Positions 17,678 through 26,530 are shown, counted from the first letter of the stretch. The stretch is 64,000 nt of DNA from Clostridium sp. AWRP (GCF_004006395.2 NZ_CP029758.2:620001-684000), one strand, 5' to 3'. Numbers and translations: made by a program. The notes: generated by a model not told the origin, from the sequence alone.

Positions 17678-17705
17678 TAATTTTAATTATTAAGGAGAGA
17701 AGAGT

Positions 17706-19247
17706 ATGAGCAAAATTAGTGATTTGATTGATTCTAAAAAGAAAATAGAAGAGGGTGGGGGAAAAGATAGAATAGAAAAGCAGCATAAAAAAGGTAAAAT
17801 GTTTGCCAGAGAAAGAATTGAATATTTGCTTGATATAGGAAGCTTTGTTGAAGTTGGAGTGTTTGTAAGCCATAGATGTATTAATTTTGGTATGGAGAAT
17901 AAAGAAATACCTGATGAAGGTGTAGTTACAGGATATGGGACTATAGGTGGCAGATTGGTATATGTTTTTGCACAGGATTTTACTTCCACAGGAGGGGCTC
18001 TAGGTGAAATGCATGCAAAAAAAATATGCAATATATTTGATATGGCAATTAAAACAGGAGCGCCTGTAATTGGAATTAATGATTCTGGTGGAGCGAGAAT
18101 TCAGGAAGGTGTAGATGCACTTTCAGGATATGGAAATATATTCTATAAGAATACAAAGGCATCAGGAGTAATACCCCAGATCTCCATAATAATGGGACCA
18201 TGTGCAGGAGGAGCAGTATATTCTCCAGCATTAACTGATTTTATATTCATGGTGGATAAAACCAGTCAGATGTTTATAACAGGACCTCAGGTTTTAAAAA
18301 CAGTTACAGGCGAGCAGGTAACGGTAGAAGAATTGGGGGGAGCTGAACCTCATAATACAAAATCCGGAGTAGCACATTTTGAGGCTCCTAACGAAACTGC
18401 TTGTTTTGATCAAGTTAAAAAACTTCTAGAGTATCTTCCGTCAAATAATACAGAAAGTGCACCGGAACTTGAAATTGAAGATGATTTAAATAGGAGTGTA
18501 CCGGAACTTGATAGTTTGATACCAGACAACCCTAATAAACCTTATGATATGAAAGATATAATTATTAAAATAGTGGATGAAGGAAGTTTCTTTGAAGTTC
18601 AGGAAAGATATGCTCAAAATATTGTAATTGGCTTTGGAAGAATAAATGGAAAAAGCATAGGGATAGTAGCGAATCAACCAAAAGTGCTTGCAGGATGTCT
18701 TGATATAAATTCTTCAGATAAAGCTTCAAGATTTATAAGAACATGTGATGCATTTAATATTCCTTTATTAAATATAGTTGATGTACCTGGATTTTTACCT
18801 GGAGTTAACGAGGAATATGGAGGAATAATAAGGCATGGTGCAAAAATGCTTTATGCATATTCTGAAGCTACCGTCCCAAAAGTAACTATGATTGTTAGAA
18901 AAGCATATGGTGGTTCATATGTTGCAATGTGTAGCAAAGATCTGGGAGCGGATGTGGTATACGCATGGCCAACAGCTCAAATAGCAGTGATGGGACCTGA
19001 TGGAGCAGCAAACATTGTATTTAAAAAGGAAATTAAATCTGCAAAAGATCCTGAAGCTGAAAGGCGTATAAGAATAAAAAAGTATAAAGATGACTTTGTT
19101 ACACCTTATATGGCAGCAAAGAGAGGTTATGTAGATGATATAATAGTTCCTTCTGAATCGAGAAAGAGGCTTGTTGCAGTTTTTGAAATGCTTAAAAATA
19201 AGAGAGATAGCAACCTTCCTAGAAAGCATGGTAACATTCCCGTATAA
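17706..19247 (+). CDS. mmdA: Methylmalonyl-CoA decarboxylase alpha subunit (carboxyltransferase)
   Basis: Carboxyltransferase that moves the carboxyl group of (S)-methylmalonyl-CoA to the biotin carrier, forming propionyl-CoA. 513 aa, with the two crotonase-like halves of the PCC-beta/MmdA family: GARIQEGVDALSGYGNIF, IMGPCAGGAVYSPALTDF and, in the second half, VDVPGFLPGVNEEYGGIIRHGAKMLYAYSEAT. The downstream membrane and biotin subunits favour the Na+-pumping decarboxylase over an ATP-dependent propionyl-CoA carboxylase; no biotin carboxylase gene is present. Ribosome site AAGGAGAGAAG. Confidence 0.92.
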   Translation: MSKISDLIDSKKKIEEGGGKDRIEKQHKKGKMFARERIEYLLDIGSFVEVGVFVSHRCINFGMENKEIPDEGVVTGYGTIGGRLVYVFAQDFTSTGGALGEMHAKKICNIFDMAIKTGAPVIGINDSGGARIQEGVDALSGYGNIFYKNTKASGVIPQISIIMGPCAGGAVYSPALTDFIFMVDKTSQMFITGPQVLKTVTGEQVTVEELGGAEPHNTKSGVAHFEAPNETACFDQVKKLLEYLPSNNTESAPELEIEDDLNRSVPELDSLIPDNPNKPYDMKDIIIKIVDEGSFFEVQERYAQNIVIGFGRINGKSIGIVANQPKVLAGCLDINSSDKASRFIRTCDAFNIPLLNIVDVPGFLPGVNEEYGGIIRHGAKMLYAYSEATVPKVTMIVRKAYGGSYVAMCSKDLGADVVYAWPTAQIAVMGPDGAANIVFKKEIKSAKDPEAERRIRIKKYKDDFVTPYMAAKRGYVDDIIVPSESRKRLVAVFEMLKNKRDSNLPRKHGNIPV

Positions 19248-19275
19248 TTTACGGGAATATTAAGGAGGATTTTAA

Positions 19276-19599
19276 ATGTCTAATTTAATAATCTGCATAC
19301 TTGCGATTATTTGTATTGTTTTATTGATTTCATTATGCAGTACAAGGTCGAAATACGAGAGATTAAAATATAAAAATAGCAAAGAGTCTCCAAATATAAA
19401 TAAGAATAAGGAAGCACCTGAAGCAGTGCTGGAAAATTCAATGGAAGATGAAGAAGAACTTATAGCTGTTATAGCGGCAGCTGTTATGTCAATTCCAAAT
19501 GTTGGTTCAGGTATGATTGTGAGATCTATAAGAAGAATGGAACCTGCTGTTTCACCCTGGGTAATTATGGGGCGTCAGAAACAGATGAATGAAATTTAA
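19276..19599 (+). CDS. mmdD: Methylmalonyl-CoA decarboxylase delta subunit (OadG-like)
   Basis: 107-aa protein with one N-terminal membrane helix (LIICILAIICIVLLISL), an acidic/polar linker and a C-terminal EELIAVIAAAVMSIP...VRSIRRME segment, as in decarboxylase delta/OadG subunits. It holds alpha, beta and biotin subunits together in the complex. AAGGAGGA lies before the start. It lies between the alpha and biotin-carrier genes, as in characterised clusters. Confidence 0.8.
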   Translation: MSNLIICILAIICIVLLISLCSTRSKYERLKYKNSKESPNINKNKEAPEAVLENSMEDEEELIAVIAAAVMSIPNVGSGMIVRSIRRMEPAVSPWVIMGRQKQMNEI

Positions 19600-19618
19600 A
19601 GTGTGGGGGAAATGAATT

Positions 19619-20023
19619 ATGAGAAAATTTAATATAACTGTAAATGGTAAAACATATGAAGTTGAAGTGGATGAAGTAAATGGAAACAATACATCTAAAG
19701 CTTCTGCATATACACCGGTATCCCAAGTAGCATCGGAACCATCTCAAGCATCAGTGTCAACGCCTGCTGAAAAACCATTACCCCAAAAACAAGTTTTGGA
19801 AGGATGCGGTGGAGAAACTATATTAGCTCCAATGCCGGGTAATGTTATTGATATTAAGGTAAAAGAGGGAGATGTTGTTAATAAAAACGACGTTGTATTT
19901 ATACTTGAAGCTATGAAAATGCAGAATGAAATAAGAGCTTCTAAAGGAGGAAAAGTTGTACAAATAGCGGTAACAAAGGGATCTTCAGTAAATACAGGAG
20001 ATTTATTAATAGTGTTAAATTAA
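19619..20023 (+). CDS. mmdC: Methylmalonyl-CoA decarboxylase biotin carrier (gamma) subunit
   Basis: Biotinyl carrier, 134 aa. Residues 1-20 form a strand-rich start, then a flexible Ala/Pro/Ser linker (about 25-60) and a biotinyl domain with EAMKMQNE; the biotin lysine is Lys100. It receives CO2 from the alpha subunit and delivers it to the membrane beta subunit for Na+-coupled decarboxylation. The linker is shorter than in some relatives. Start ATG 19619 with GGGGGA upstream. Confidence 0.92.
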   Translation: MRKFNITVNGKTYEVEVDEVNGNNTSKASAYTPVSQVASEPSQASVSTPAEKPLPQKQVLEGCGGETILAPMPGNVIDIKVKEGDVVNKNDVVFILEAMKMQNEIRASKGGKVVQIAVTKGSSVNTGDLLIVLN

Positions 20024-20080
20024 GATTTTGAATAAAATATGTTGTTAAAAAAGTAATATTTTTTAGGGAGGTATAAAAAA

Positions 20081-20242
20081 ATGATATCGGATTCTGTTAT
20101 GGGTGCAGTTATCATTTCTGTAGTAGATATGATTTTACTTATTTTTTTTCTATATGTAATAGGTTTACTGTTGAAATTACTCCCATTTGTTAACAAAGTT
20201 AAATTTAAATCTAATGGGAGGGAAAAAAATGATAATACTTAA
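20081..20242 (+). CDS. 53-aa single-span membrane protein in the decarboxylase operon
   Basis: A short gene between the biotin carrier and beta subunit, with an excellent ribosome site (GGGAGG about 8 nt upstream). The product begins MISDSVMGAVIISVVDMILL and has one long membrane helix (about 8-36) and a short basic tail. It resembles the N-terminal helix of OadG-type subunits. Its stop overlaps the beta-subunit start by 14 nt and it carries the beta gene ribosome site (GGGAGGG) inside its own end. Veillonella decarboxylase has a small extra epsilon subunit of similar size, but that one resembles the C-terminal part of delta, so equivalence is uncertain. Confidence 0.7.
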   Translation: MISDSVMGAVIISVVDMILLIFFLYVIGLLLKLLPFVNKVKFKSNGREKNDNT

Positions 20243-21350
20243 TTCAATAAGGTCAATGTTTTATTCAACTTCATTAGTACATTTGTCAATTGGAAATGTG
20301 TTTTTAATTATTGTAGGTATGATAATGATTTATCTTGCTATTGCAAAAAAGTATGAACCATTTTTACTTTTAGGTATAGGTTTTGGATGTATAATTGCCA
20401 ATATACCTGGCAATGAACTTATTAAACAAGGTGGTCTTATCAGTTATTTTTATTTAGGAGTTAAAAAAGTTGTATTTCCACCGCTCATATTTCTTGGAGT
20501 AGGGGCTATGACTGATTTCGGACCTATGATTGCAAATCCTAGTATTATGGTACTTGGAGCGTTTGCTCATATTGGAATATTTGTAGCTATTATAGGTGCC
20601 AAAGTATTACATTTTACATTAGCTGAGTCAGGTGCAATAGGTATAATTGGTGGAGCCGATGGACCAATGGCAATATATGTCACTCAAACTTTGGCACCAC
20701 ATCTTATGGCTCAAATTTCTGTAGCTGCATATTCTTATATGGCACTTATGCCATTAATACAACCGCCAATTATGAAATTACTAACTACAAAAAAAGAAAG
20801 AAATATAATGATGAAGCAGGCAAGAGTGGTAAGTAAGAGGGAAAAAATTTGTTTTCCAATACTTATAACAGTTATAATTGATTTGCTTCTTCCTCCAATT
20901 GCCCCACTTATAACAATGTTAATGCTTGGAAACCTTATGAGAGAATCAGGAGTTGTAGACAGGCTTGCTAAAACTGCAGGTGGTTCTTTTATGAATGTAA
21001 TTACAATAATGTTGACATTATCAATAGGTTCAACTATGGCAGCAGATACATTTCTTACTGTAAAGACAATTAAGATTGTAGTTTTAGGTCTTATTGCATT
21101 TATGGTAGGTACTGCAGGAGGAGTTCTCGGAGCAAAGTTTTTGAACAAATTATCAGGAGGAAAGATAAATCCTCTAATAGGTTCGGCAGGAATTGCTTCA
21201 GTGCCAATTGCGGCGAGAGTTTCTCATAGTGTTGGATTACAGGAAAATAAATATAATTTTTTAATAATGCATGCTATGGGACCTAATTTAGCAGGTGTAT
21301 TTGGAACCGCAATAGCAGGTGGCATACTTATTACATTAATTAGTCATTAA
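20229..21350 (+). CDS. mmdB: Methylmalonyl-CoA decarboxylase beta subunit (Na+ pump)
   Basis: Polytopic membrane protein of 373 aa from ATG 20229 (GGGAGGG upstream; an earlier in-frame start at 20187 has none). It decarboxylates carboxybiotin and exports Na+. Family motifs: VKKVVFPPLIFLGVGAMTDFGPMIANP, GIIGGADGPMAIYVT (the conserved acidic site of the pump) and the late segment SAGIASVPIAARVSH...NFLIMHAMGPN. About ten hydrophobic segments. It is the last gene of the cluster and is followed by a weak hairpin. Confidence 0.93.
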   Translation: MIILNSIRSMFYSTSLVHLSIGNVFLIIVGMIMIYLAIAKKYEPFLLLGIGFGCIIANIPGNELIKQGGLISYFYLGVKKVVFPPLIFLGVGAMTDFGPMIANPSIMVLGAFAHIGIFVAIIGAKVLHFTLAESGAIGIIGGADGPMAIYVTQTLAPHLMAQISVAAYSYMALMPLIQPPIMKLLTTKKERNIMMKQARVVSKREKICFPILITVIIDLLLPPIAPLITMLMLGNLMRESGVVDRLAKTAGGSFMNVITIMLTLSIGSTMAADTFLTVKTIKIVVLGLIAFMVGTAGGVLGAKFLNKLSGGKINPLIGSAGIASVPIAARVSHSVGLQENKYNFLIMHAMGPNLAGVFGTAIAGGILITLISH

Positions 21351-21375
21351 TTGTATTATCATTTTTAACTTTATT

Positions 21376-21402
21376 GTGGTCGCACTGTAATAGTACGGCC
21401 AT
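21376..21402 (+). terminator. Weak hairpin after the decarboxylase operon
   Basis: TGGTCGCACT can pair with AGTACGGCCA (with G-U pairs) around GTAAT. No clean T-run, so termination is uncertain. Confidence 0.4.
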
Positions 21403-21459
21403 TTACATATTATCTTTTCTTATATTTTTTTATCATGTATATCTTAAGGGGGATTATAT

Positions 21460-22905
21460 ATGTCAGATAGCAGAGCATTAGAACTTAATAATCTTTTAAA
21501 AGGAAGTGAAGAAACACTAAAATTAAAAATAAAAACATTATATAGTATAATTGAACATTGTTATGATGGTATATGTATAACTGATGGAAATGGAAATGTC
21601 CTATTTTTGAATAGTTCTTATGAAAGAATTACAGATGTCAAGCGGAGTGAAGTAGTTGGAGAGAACATGGCATGTATTGAAAAAAATAAAGCTACTTCTA
21701 GATCAAATGTTTTTTTAGCGTTGAAAGATAGAAGAACTGTTACGATTCAAAAGAAAACTAAGATGGGAAGAGAGGTATTGATTTCGTCCAGTCCTATTTT
21801 TGACAAAAACATGAATATAATTTTAGTGGTTACTACTGTTAGAGATATTACAAAATTGCTTGAAATGAAGGATGAGGTTGGTGTAAAAGATAGCAGGATA
21901 AATGGGGAAAGTAATATCTATCTACAAAATATAAAAGAAGATTTTTTAAAACAACATGGTATTATAGTGCAGGATGAAAGAATGCTTGATGTTTTGAAGG
22001 TAGTAATAAAAGTATCTAAAGTTGATACTACAGTGCTTTTGCTTGGAGAGACTGGTGTTGGAAAAGGAAAGATAGCAAGGTATATACATGATAATAGTAC
22101 TAGAAGTGATAAAAAATTTGTAAAAATAGATTGTGCTTCTATACCACCAAATTTAATAGAATCCGAATTGTTTGGATATGAAGGTGGTGCTTTTACAAGT
22201 GCAAATAAAAATGGTAAGATAGGAAGTTTTCAACTTGCAGATGGTGGAACTGTATTTTTAGATGAAATAGGGGAACTTCCATTAAATATGCAGGTAAAAT
22301 TATTAAGGGTACTTCAAGAAAAAGAAATAAAAAAGGTAGGTGGCTATAAAAACATAAAAGTAGATGTAAGGATTATTGCTGCAACTAACAGAAATTTAAA
22401 GGATATGGTAAATAAAAAACTATTTAGAAGTGATTTATATTATAGGCTTAATGTAGTTCCAATTACAATTTTACCTTTGAGATATAGAAAAGGTGATATT
22501 GAACCTTTAGTAAATTATTTTTTAAATTCATTTAATAATAAGTATGGTTTTAATAAAACCATTAGCTGTGATGCTATGGAATTTTTAAAAAATTATAAAT
22601 GGCCAGGTAATATTAGAGAATTAAAAAATATAATAGAAAGATCTATGATTATAAGCAATGACAATAAAATATTAACAAAAGATATTCATATTGAAGGAAT
22701 ATTTGATGATTTTAACAATAGAAAGGAAATTGTAAATGGAAATGATAATTTTACTTTAAGAAATGCAGTTGTAGATTTAGAGGAAGCTTTAATAGAAAAA
22801 GCTTTTAAAAAATATGGAAATGTCAGATCAGCTGCTTGTGAACTTGGAATAAGTGCAGCTACGCTTGTTAGAAAAAGAAAAAGATATATGAAAACAAAAG
22901 TTTAA
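21460..22905 (+). CDS. PAS-AAA+-Fis sigma54-dependent activator
   Basis: Enhancer-binding protein of 481 aa. A PAS sensor (about 25-130) is followed by the AAA+ domain, with Walker A GETGVGKG at 196-203, the sigma54-contact loop, Walker B GGTVFLDEIGELP and an arginine-finger region (DLYYRLNVVPI). A C-terminal Fis-type helix-turn-helix (about 445-475, NVRSAACELGISAATL) completes it. The usual GAFTGA loop reads GAFTSA (243-248). Placed between the decarboxylase operon and a DMT transporter, each near a sigma54 promoter, it is the likely activator of both. The PAS ligand is unknown; a pathway acid or CoA ester is a reasonable guess. Confidence 0.92.
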   Translation: MSDSRALELNNLLKGSEETLKLKIKTLYSIIEHCYDGICITDGNGNVLFLNSSYERITDVKRSEVVGENMACIEKNKATSRSNVFLALKDRRTVTIQKKTKMGREVLISSSPIFDKNMNIILVVTTVRDITKLLEMKDEVGVKDSRINGESNIYLQNIKEDFLKQHGIIVQDERMLDVLKVVIKVSKVDTTVLLLGETGVGKGKIARYIHDNSTRSDKKFVKIDCASIPPNLIESELFGYEGGAFTSANKNGKIGSFQLADGGTVFLDEIGELPLNMQVKLLRVLQEKEIKKVGGYKNIKVDVRIIAATNRNLKDMVNKKLFRSDLYYRLNVVPITILPLRYRKGDIEPLVNYFLNSFNNKYGFNKTISCDAMEFLKNYKWPGNIRELKNIIERSMIISNDNKILTKDIHIEGIFDDFNNRKEIVNGNDNFTLRNAVVDLEEALIEKAFKKYGNVRSAACELGISAATLVRKRKRYMKTKV

Positions 22906-22956
22906 TACCAAAACAATCAATAAATTTCTAATAAATGTAAAGATATATAATTTAGA

Positions 22957-23060
22957 TTTCAAAAATGAAAAAATGTTTCAAAAATGGAAAAACTACATTA
23001 AAAAATATGAGCACTCGATTATTATAACTAAAATGAACTTAATTATTTCGATTATGAAAC
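22957..23060. promoter_or_regulatory. Cluster of three dyad sites: enhancer-binding protein targets
   Basis: TTTC-AAAAAT-GAAA (22957-22970), TGTTTC-AAAAAT-GGAAAA (22974-22991) and ATTTC-GATTAT-GAAACA (23045-23061), 70-175 bp upstream of the -24/-12 promoter. The common form is TGTTTC-N6-GAAACA; one related site lies upstream of the first sigma54 promoter. Confidence 0.55.
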
Positions 23061-23131
23061 AATTATAAAAATAATATATTACTCTTATGGCCATAAATGG
23101 GAGTATATATTATTTTTTTATGCAATAAATA

Positions 23132-23148
23132 TTGGAATGAAACTTGCT
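23132..23148 (+). promoter_or_regulatory. Sigma54 (-24/-12) promoter for the DMT transporter
   Basis: TTGGAATGAAACTTGCT has GG and GC 10 nt apart, with TGG-A-T-G and TTGC matching the consensus. It lies about 126 bp before the transporter start. The 22906-23273 gap contains this promoter and the dyads; nothing coding is seen. Confidence 0.7.
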
Positions 23149-23273
23149 ATCAATATTTATAAGATGAGTTTTGGGGGGAGATGGTTATAGTAAACAAAAT
23201 TAGACTATTAAAAGTTTCCATAACAGTAACATGATTATTTTACAAAAAGCATATGAATGAGGAGAGGTAGAAT

Positions 23274-24194
23274 TTGAAAAAAGGATATTTATTTATTATT
23301 TTAACTGCTCTTTTTTATAGTACCTCTGAAGTTGCAGGTAGAATTTTAGCACAAAGAGGGAAAATGGATCCGTTTCAAGTTATGTTTATTGTATTTTTAA
23401 TAGGTGCAATATTGTTGTGTCCATTAGCTGTTAAGGACATTAAAGTAAGAAAGTTAAGAATTGGGTTAAATGATTTGAAGTATTTTGCAATTTGTGGATT
23501 GATGGCTGTAACTATATCTATGGTACTACTCCAATATGCTGTTACTTATACTAAGGCATCTACAGCTGCGGTTCTATTTTGTACAAATGCAGTATTTACA
23601 ATACCTTTTGCATATTTCATGTTGAAGGAAAAAATAACAAAAATAACTTTAATATCTATGTTGATTTCATTAGCTGGTGTGATTGTAATACTCAATCCTA
23701 TGGAAGTTGTAAGCGGGCTTGGTGGTGGTAAAGATTTAGTAGGTATATTATTTGCACTTGGATCTGCAATAACTTGGTCTTTTTATACAGTACTTAGTAA
23801 AAAAAGAATTAATATATATGGAGGATATGTTTTTAATTTCTTTGCCTTTTGTTTTGGGGTAGCGGCTTTGCTATTTATTTTAGTAGTTACTAAAAAACCT
23901 ATTTTTTCAGGAATCACTTTAAGTAATATTCTGGTATTACTATATATGGGTATTTTTATAAAAGCACTTGGGTATATATTTTACCTTGGAGCCATAAAAG
24001 AGACATCAGCAGTAACTGCATCAATGGTGTTTCTTATAAAACCTGCTTTAGCTACTATATTTTCTATATTAATATTAAATGAAAACGTACACGTTAATTT
24101 AATTATAGGAATTGTATGCATATTTATAGGATCTTTTATTAATTTCAAGGGAGATAAAAATACCAATGAATTAAAAGCCAGGACTAAGGTTTAG
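23274..24194 (+). CDS. EamA/DMT-superfamily transporter
   Basis: 306-aa inner-membrane permease with ten predicted helices in two EamA repeats (first half ends near residue 140, second runs to about 290). Motifs are the typical LL.Y.A..YT.AS.AA.L and ALFALGSAITWSFYTVLSKK stretches. A TTG start at 23274 is used (GAGGAGAGGT upstream). Preceded by a sigma54 promoter and the activator gene, it may export or import a metabolite of the propionate pathway; the substrate is not inferable from sequence. A second EamA protein is at 36066. Confidence 0.85.
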   Translation: MKKGYLFIILTALFYSTSEVAGRILAQRGKMDPFQVMFIVFLIGAILLCPLAVKDIKVRKLRIGLNDLKYFAICGLMAVTISMVLLQYAVTYTKASTAAVLFCTNAVFTIPFAYFMLKEKITKITLISMLISLAGVIVILNPMEVVSGLGGGKDLVGILFALGSAITWSFYTVLSKKRINIYGGYVFNFFAFCFGVAALLFILVVTKKPIFSGITLSNILVLLYMGIFIKALGYIFYLGAIKETSAVTASMVFLIKPALATIFSILILNENVHVNLIIGIVCIFIGSFINFKGDKNTNELKARTKV

Positions 24195-24329
24195 TTATAT
24201 TAAAAAAATAACTAGGAAGTCAGCTAGCCTATATTTTGGGTCATACATCTTAAAGAAGCAGGAGAAGTTATTTTTAATCAATAAAGAGGTAACTGTAATG
24301 TAAAAAATGACTGTAATATCAAATGACTT

Positions 24330-24384
24330 TTGGGTTCAGATGGGGTTTATTTATAAGGATGATTTTCTCCAACTGAACCCTATT
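24330..24384. repeat. Hairpin with dispersed-repeat core between convergent genes
   Basis: GGGTTCAG...CTGAACCC arms enclose AAGGATGATTTTCTCC, the same core found in the repeats at about 1064 and 28766. It lies between the convergent transporter and gatD genes and may act as a bidirectional terminator, although no clear T-run follows on either strand. Confidence 0.5.
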
Positions 24385-24397
24385 AACAGTTTACTAA

Positions 24398-25132
24398 TTA
24401 GTTAGATTTGTTTTTGGTTTCTCTTTCTATTATAAATTTTTTAGCATTTAATTCTAAGGTATCATCTAGAGGGTCGAGTTTTGTATCGCCATATTTTTTA
24501 GAAATAGCTGTAGATATAAATCTATCTGCTAATTCAGGATTTTTAGAAAGGAGAGAACCGTGGAAATAAGTGCAAAAACAATTTTTGTATATGCAGCCTT
24601 CGTATCCATCTTCTCCATTATTACCATAACCTACAATTACTTTTCCAAGAGGTTCTAAATCTCCTATATAAGTTCTTCCAGAATGATTTTCAAAGCCTAC
24701 ATAGGTTTCTTTGAATTTTTCGTTATATATGACTGTATTTCCTATAAATCTATTGCTGCCGCCTTCTGTATATATATTGAGTACATCAAGGCCTGGCAAC
24801 TTTTGACCATCGGGTGTAGAATAGTATTTTCCAAGAAGTTGATAGCCTCCACAAATTGATAAAAATACTTTACCCTCTTCAATGTAACTTACGATACCTT
24901 CTCTTTTATTTTTGACAAGATCCTCAGATACTATGGACTGTTCATAGTCCTGACCACCGCCAAAAAGAGTTATGTCATATTTAGAGCTGTCAAAGGGATC
25001 TCCAAGAGATATATTAAATACATTTATATCTATACCCCGCTGCTGTGCTCTATATTTTAATATGAGTATATTTCCTAAATCTCCGTATACATTTAATAAA
25101 TCAGGATATAAGTGACATATGTTTAATTCCAT
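24398..25132 (-). CDS. gatD: GatD-like glutamine amidotransferase of lipid II amidation
   Basis: Class I-like glutamine amidotransferase (CobB/CobQ type), 244 aa, that supplies ammonia to MurT for amidation of the D-Glu of lipid II to D-isoglutamine. Catalytic cysteine lies in VFLSICGGYQLLGKYY (about residue 94) and a histidine in the CTYFHGSLL stretch near 190. It is adjacent to and downstream of murT on the same strand (30-nt gap). The pair forms the MurT-GatD complex known from staphylococci and streptococci. Confidence 0.9.
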   Translation of the reverse strand: MELNICHLYPDLLNVYGDLGNILILKYRAQQRGIDINVFNISLGDPFDSSKYDITLFGGGQDYEQSIVSEDLVKNKREGIVSYIEEGKVFLSICGGYQLLGKYYSTPDGQKLPGLDVLNIYTEGGSNRFIGNTVIYNEKFKETYVGFENHSGRTYIGDLEPLGKVIVGYGNNGEDGYEGCIYKNCFCTYFHGSLLSKNPELADRFISTAISKKYGDTKLDPLDDTLELNAKKFIIERETKNKSN

Positions 25133-25162
25133 TTTAGATACACTCCCTATTTCTCTAATATT

Positions 25163-26530
25163 TTACCACAGCTTTTTGATATATCCCTTGAAATTGAGAA
25201 ATTTCCTGAAAGTTATCATGGCAGTATAAGTGGCTAATACATATACTGTATTTGACTTACAACTTTTTACTTCATCAATCAGATTTTCATAGTGTTTACA
25301 AATTATGAAGTTATCTTGGGGTAATCCTGCTACTTTCAATCTTACAGCCATATCATAAAGTCTTATACCTGAAATCATTATTTTATCTATATCCAGGGAA
25401 GAAAGCTTTTCAAAATTCACATCCCATATCCAGGATACATCTCTTCCATCTGCATAATTGTCATTTAGAAGTACAGCTAGGTTAAAGGTTCTGTTGTCAA
25501 GGCTTAAAGTATTTATAGCTTGATCATAACCAGCAGGATTTTTTACTAAGATTATTTTAACTTCTTTACCTTCTATATTTATAACTTCCTGTCTTCCAAA
25601 ACTGCTCTTTTGTTTTTTTAGAGAATCATATATACAGGAAGTAGGTATTCCACAAATCATTGCTATAGAATAAGCACATAGGGCATTATACATATTATAT
25701 GTACCTGGTTGATTTATATAATATTCCTTCTCATTAATTACTACTAATGATCCATCTGGGGTTTGTTCTTTTATTTCATCTAAAGTGTAATCCAATTCAG
25801 GCCTTTTATATCCACATTTTTCACAGTAGTAATCGCCCAAATGATTATATGTAAGAAAATTATATTTGTAAGGACTTTTGCATTTTTTGCAGAACTTAGC
25901 GTCTGCATTAGTATCTACTTTTTTTCTATTTGTTGGAGAACAATTGAATCCATAATAAATAGTTCTGTTTGGTAAATTTAGATCTCCAAGAAGAGATTCG
26001 TCCCCATTGAGTATTAAATTTGAAAGAGGTACTTTTTTGATACCTTTTAGAATTTTGTTTAATGTAGTGTAAACTTCTCCATATCTATCAAGTTGATCTC
26101 TAAATAAGTTTGTTACAGTTATAATTTCTGGAGTTATATAATCTGTAAATAAAGGAACATTTGCTTCATCACACTCTATAACTGCATAGTTTGTCTCACT
26201 ACATTTTTTAAACGAATAGTTTTCTATAAAGCATGAAACTATACCTGTCAGCATATTTGCACCTGTATTGTTTGTAATTACACGCTTTTTCCCATCCTTT
26301 AGCATGTTGTAGACCATACTTGTAGTTGTAGTTTTACCATTTGTACCTGTTATGAGTATAATTTTATAGTCTTTACATATGGTTTTAAGAATATTCTTAT
26401 CCAATTTTAAAGCAACTTTTCCAGGAAAATTACTTCCTCCTTTAAATAAAAATTTTGATAATTTTATTACGATCTTGGAAATAATAATACTAAAAAAAGA
26501 TTTTATGTTAATTTTTAACACCACCTTCAA
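25163..26530 (-). CDS. murT: MurT-like Mur ligase (lipid II isoglutaminyl synthase subunit)
   Basis: 455-aa Mur-ligase-family ATPase with P-loop GTNGKTTT at 62-69 and a central Mur ligase domain. A four-cysteine zinc ribbon is inserted (CKKC...CEKC, about residues 214-237), characteristic of MurT. A C-terminal DUF1727 domain contains LLNDNYADGRDVSWIWDV. It activates the D-Glu carboxylate with ATP and uses ammonia from GatD. The start is unsure: the annotated TTG lacks a clear ribosome site, and nearby GTG codons are alternatives. Confidence 0.9.
   Translation of the reverse strand: MKVVLKINIKSFFSIIISKIVIKLSKFLFKGGSNFPGKVALKLDKNILKTICKDYKIILITGTNGKTTTTSMVYNMLKDGKKRVITNNTGANMLTGIVSCFIENYSFKKCSETNYAVIECDEANVPLFTDYITPEIITVTNLFRDQLDRYGEVYTTLNKILKGIKKVPLSNLILNGDESLLGDLNLPNRTIYYGFNCSPTNRKKVDTNADAKFCKKCKSPYKYNFLTYNHLGDYYCEKCGYKRPELDYTLDEIKEQTPDGSLVVINEKEYYINQPGTYNMYNALCAYSIAMICGIPTSCIYDSLKKQKSSFGRQEVINIEGKEVKIILVKNPAGYDQAINTLSLDNRTFNLAVLLNDNYADGRDVSWIWDVNFEKLSSLDIDKIMISGIRLYDMAVRLKVAGLPQDNFIICKHYENLIDEVKSCKSNTVYVLATYTAMITFRKFLNFKGYIKKLW

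Noticed and set aside
17706..19247. ATP-dependent propionyl-CoA carboxylase beta subunit
   Set aside because: Neighbouring OadG-like, biotin carrier and Na+-pump beta genes and absence of a biotin carboxylase favour the decarboxylase.
20187..20228. Upstream start for mmdB at 20187
   Set aside because: No ribosome site there; GGGAGGG correctly precedes ATG 20229.
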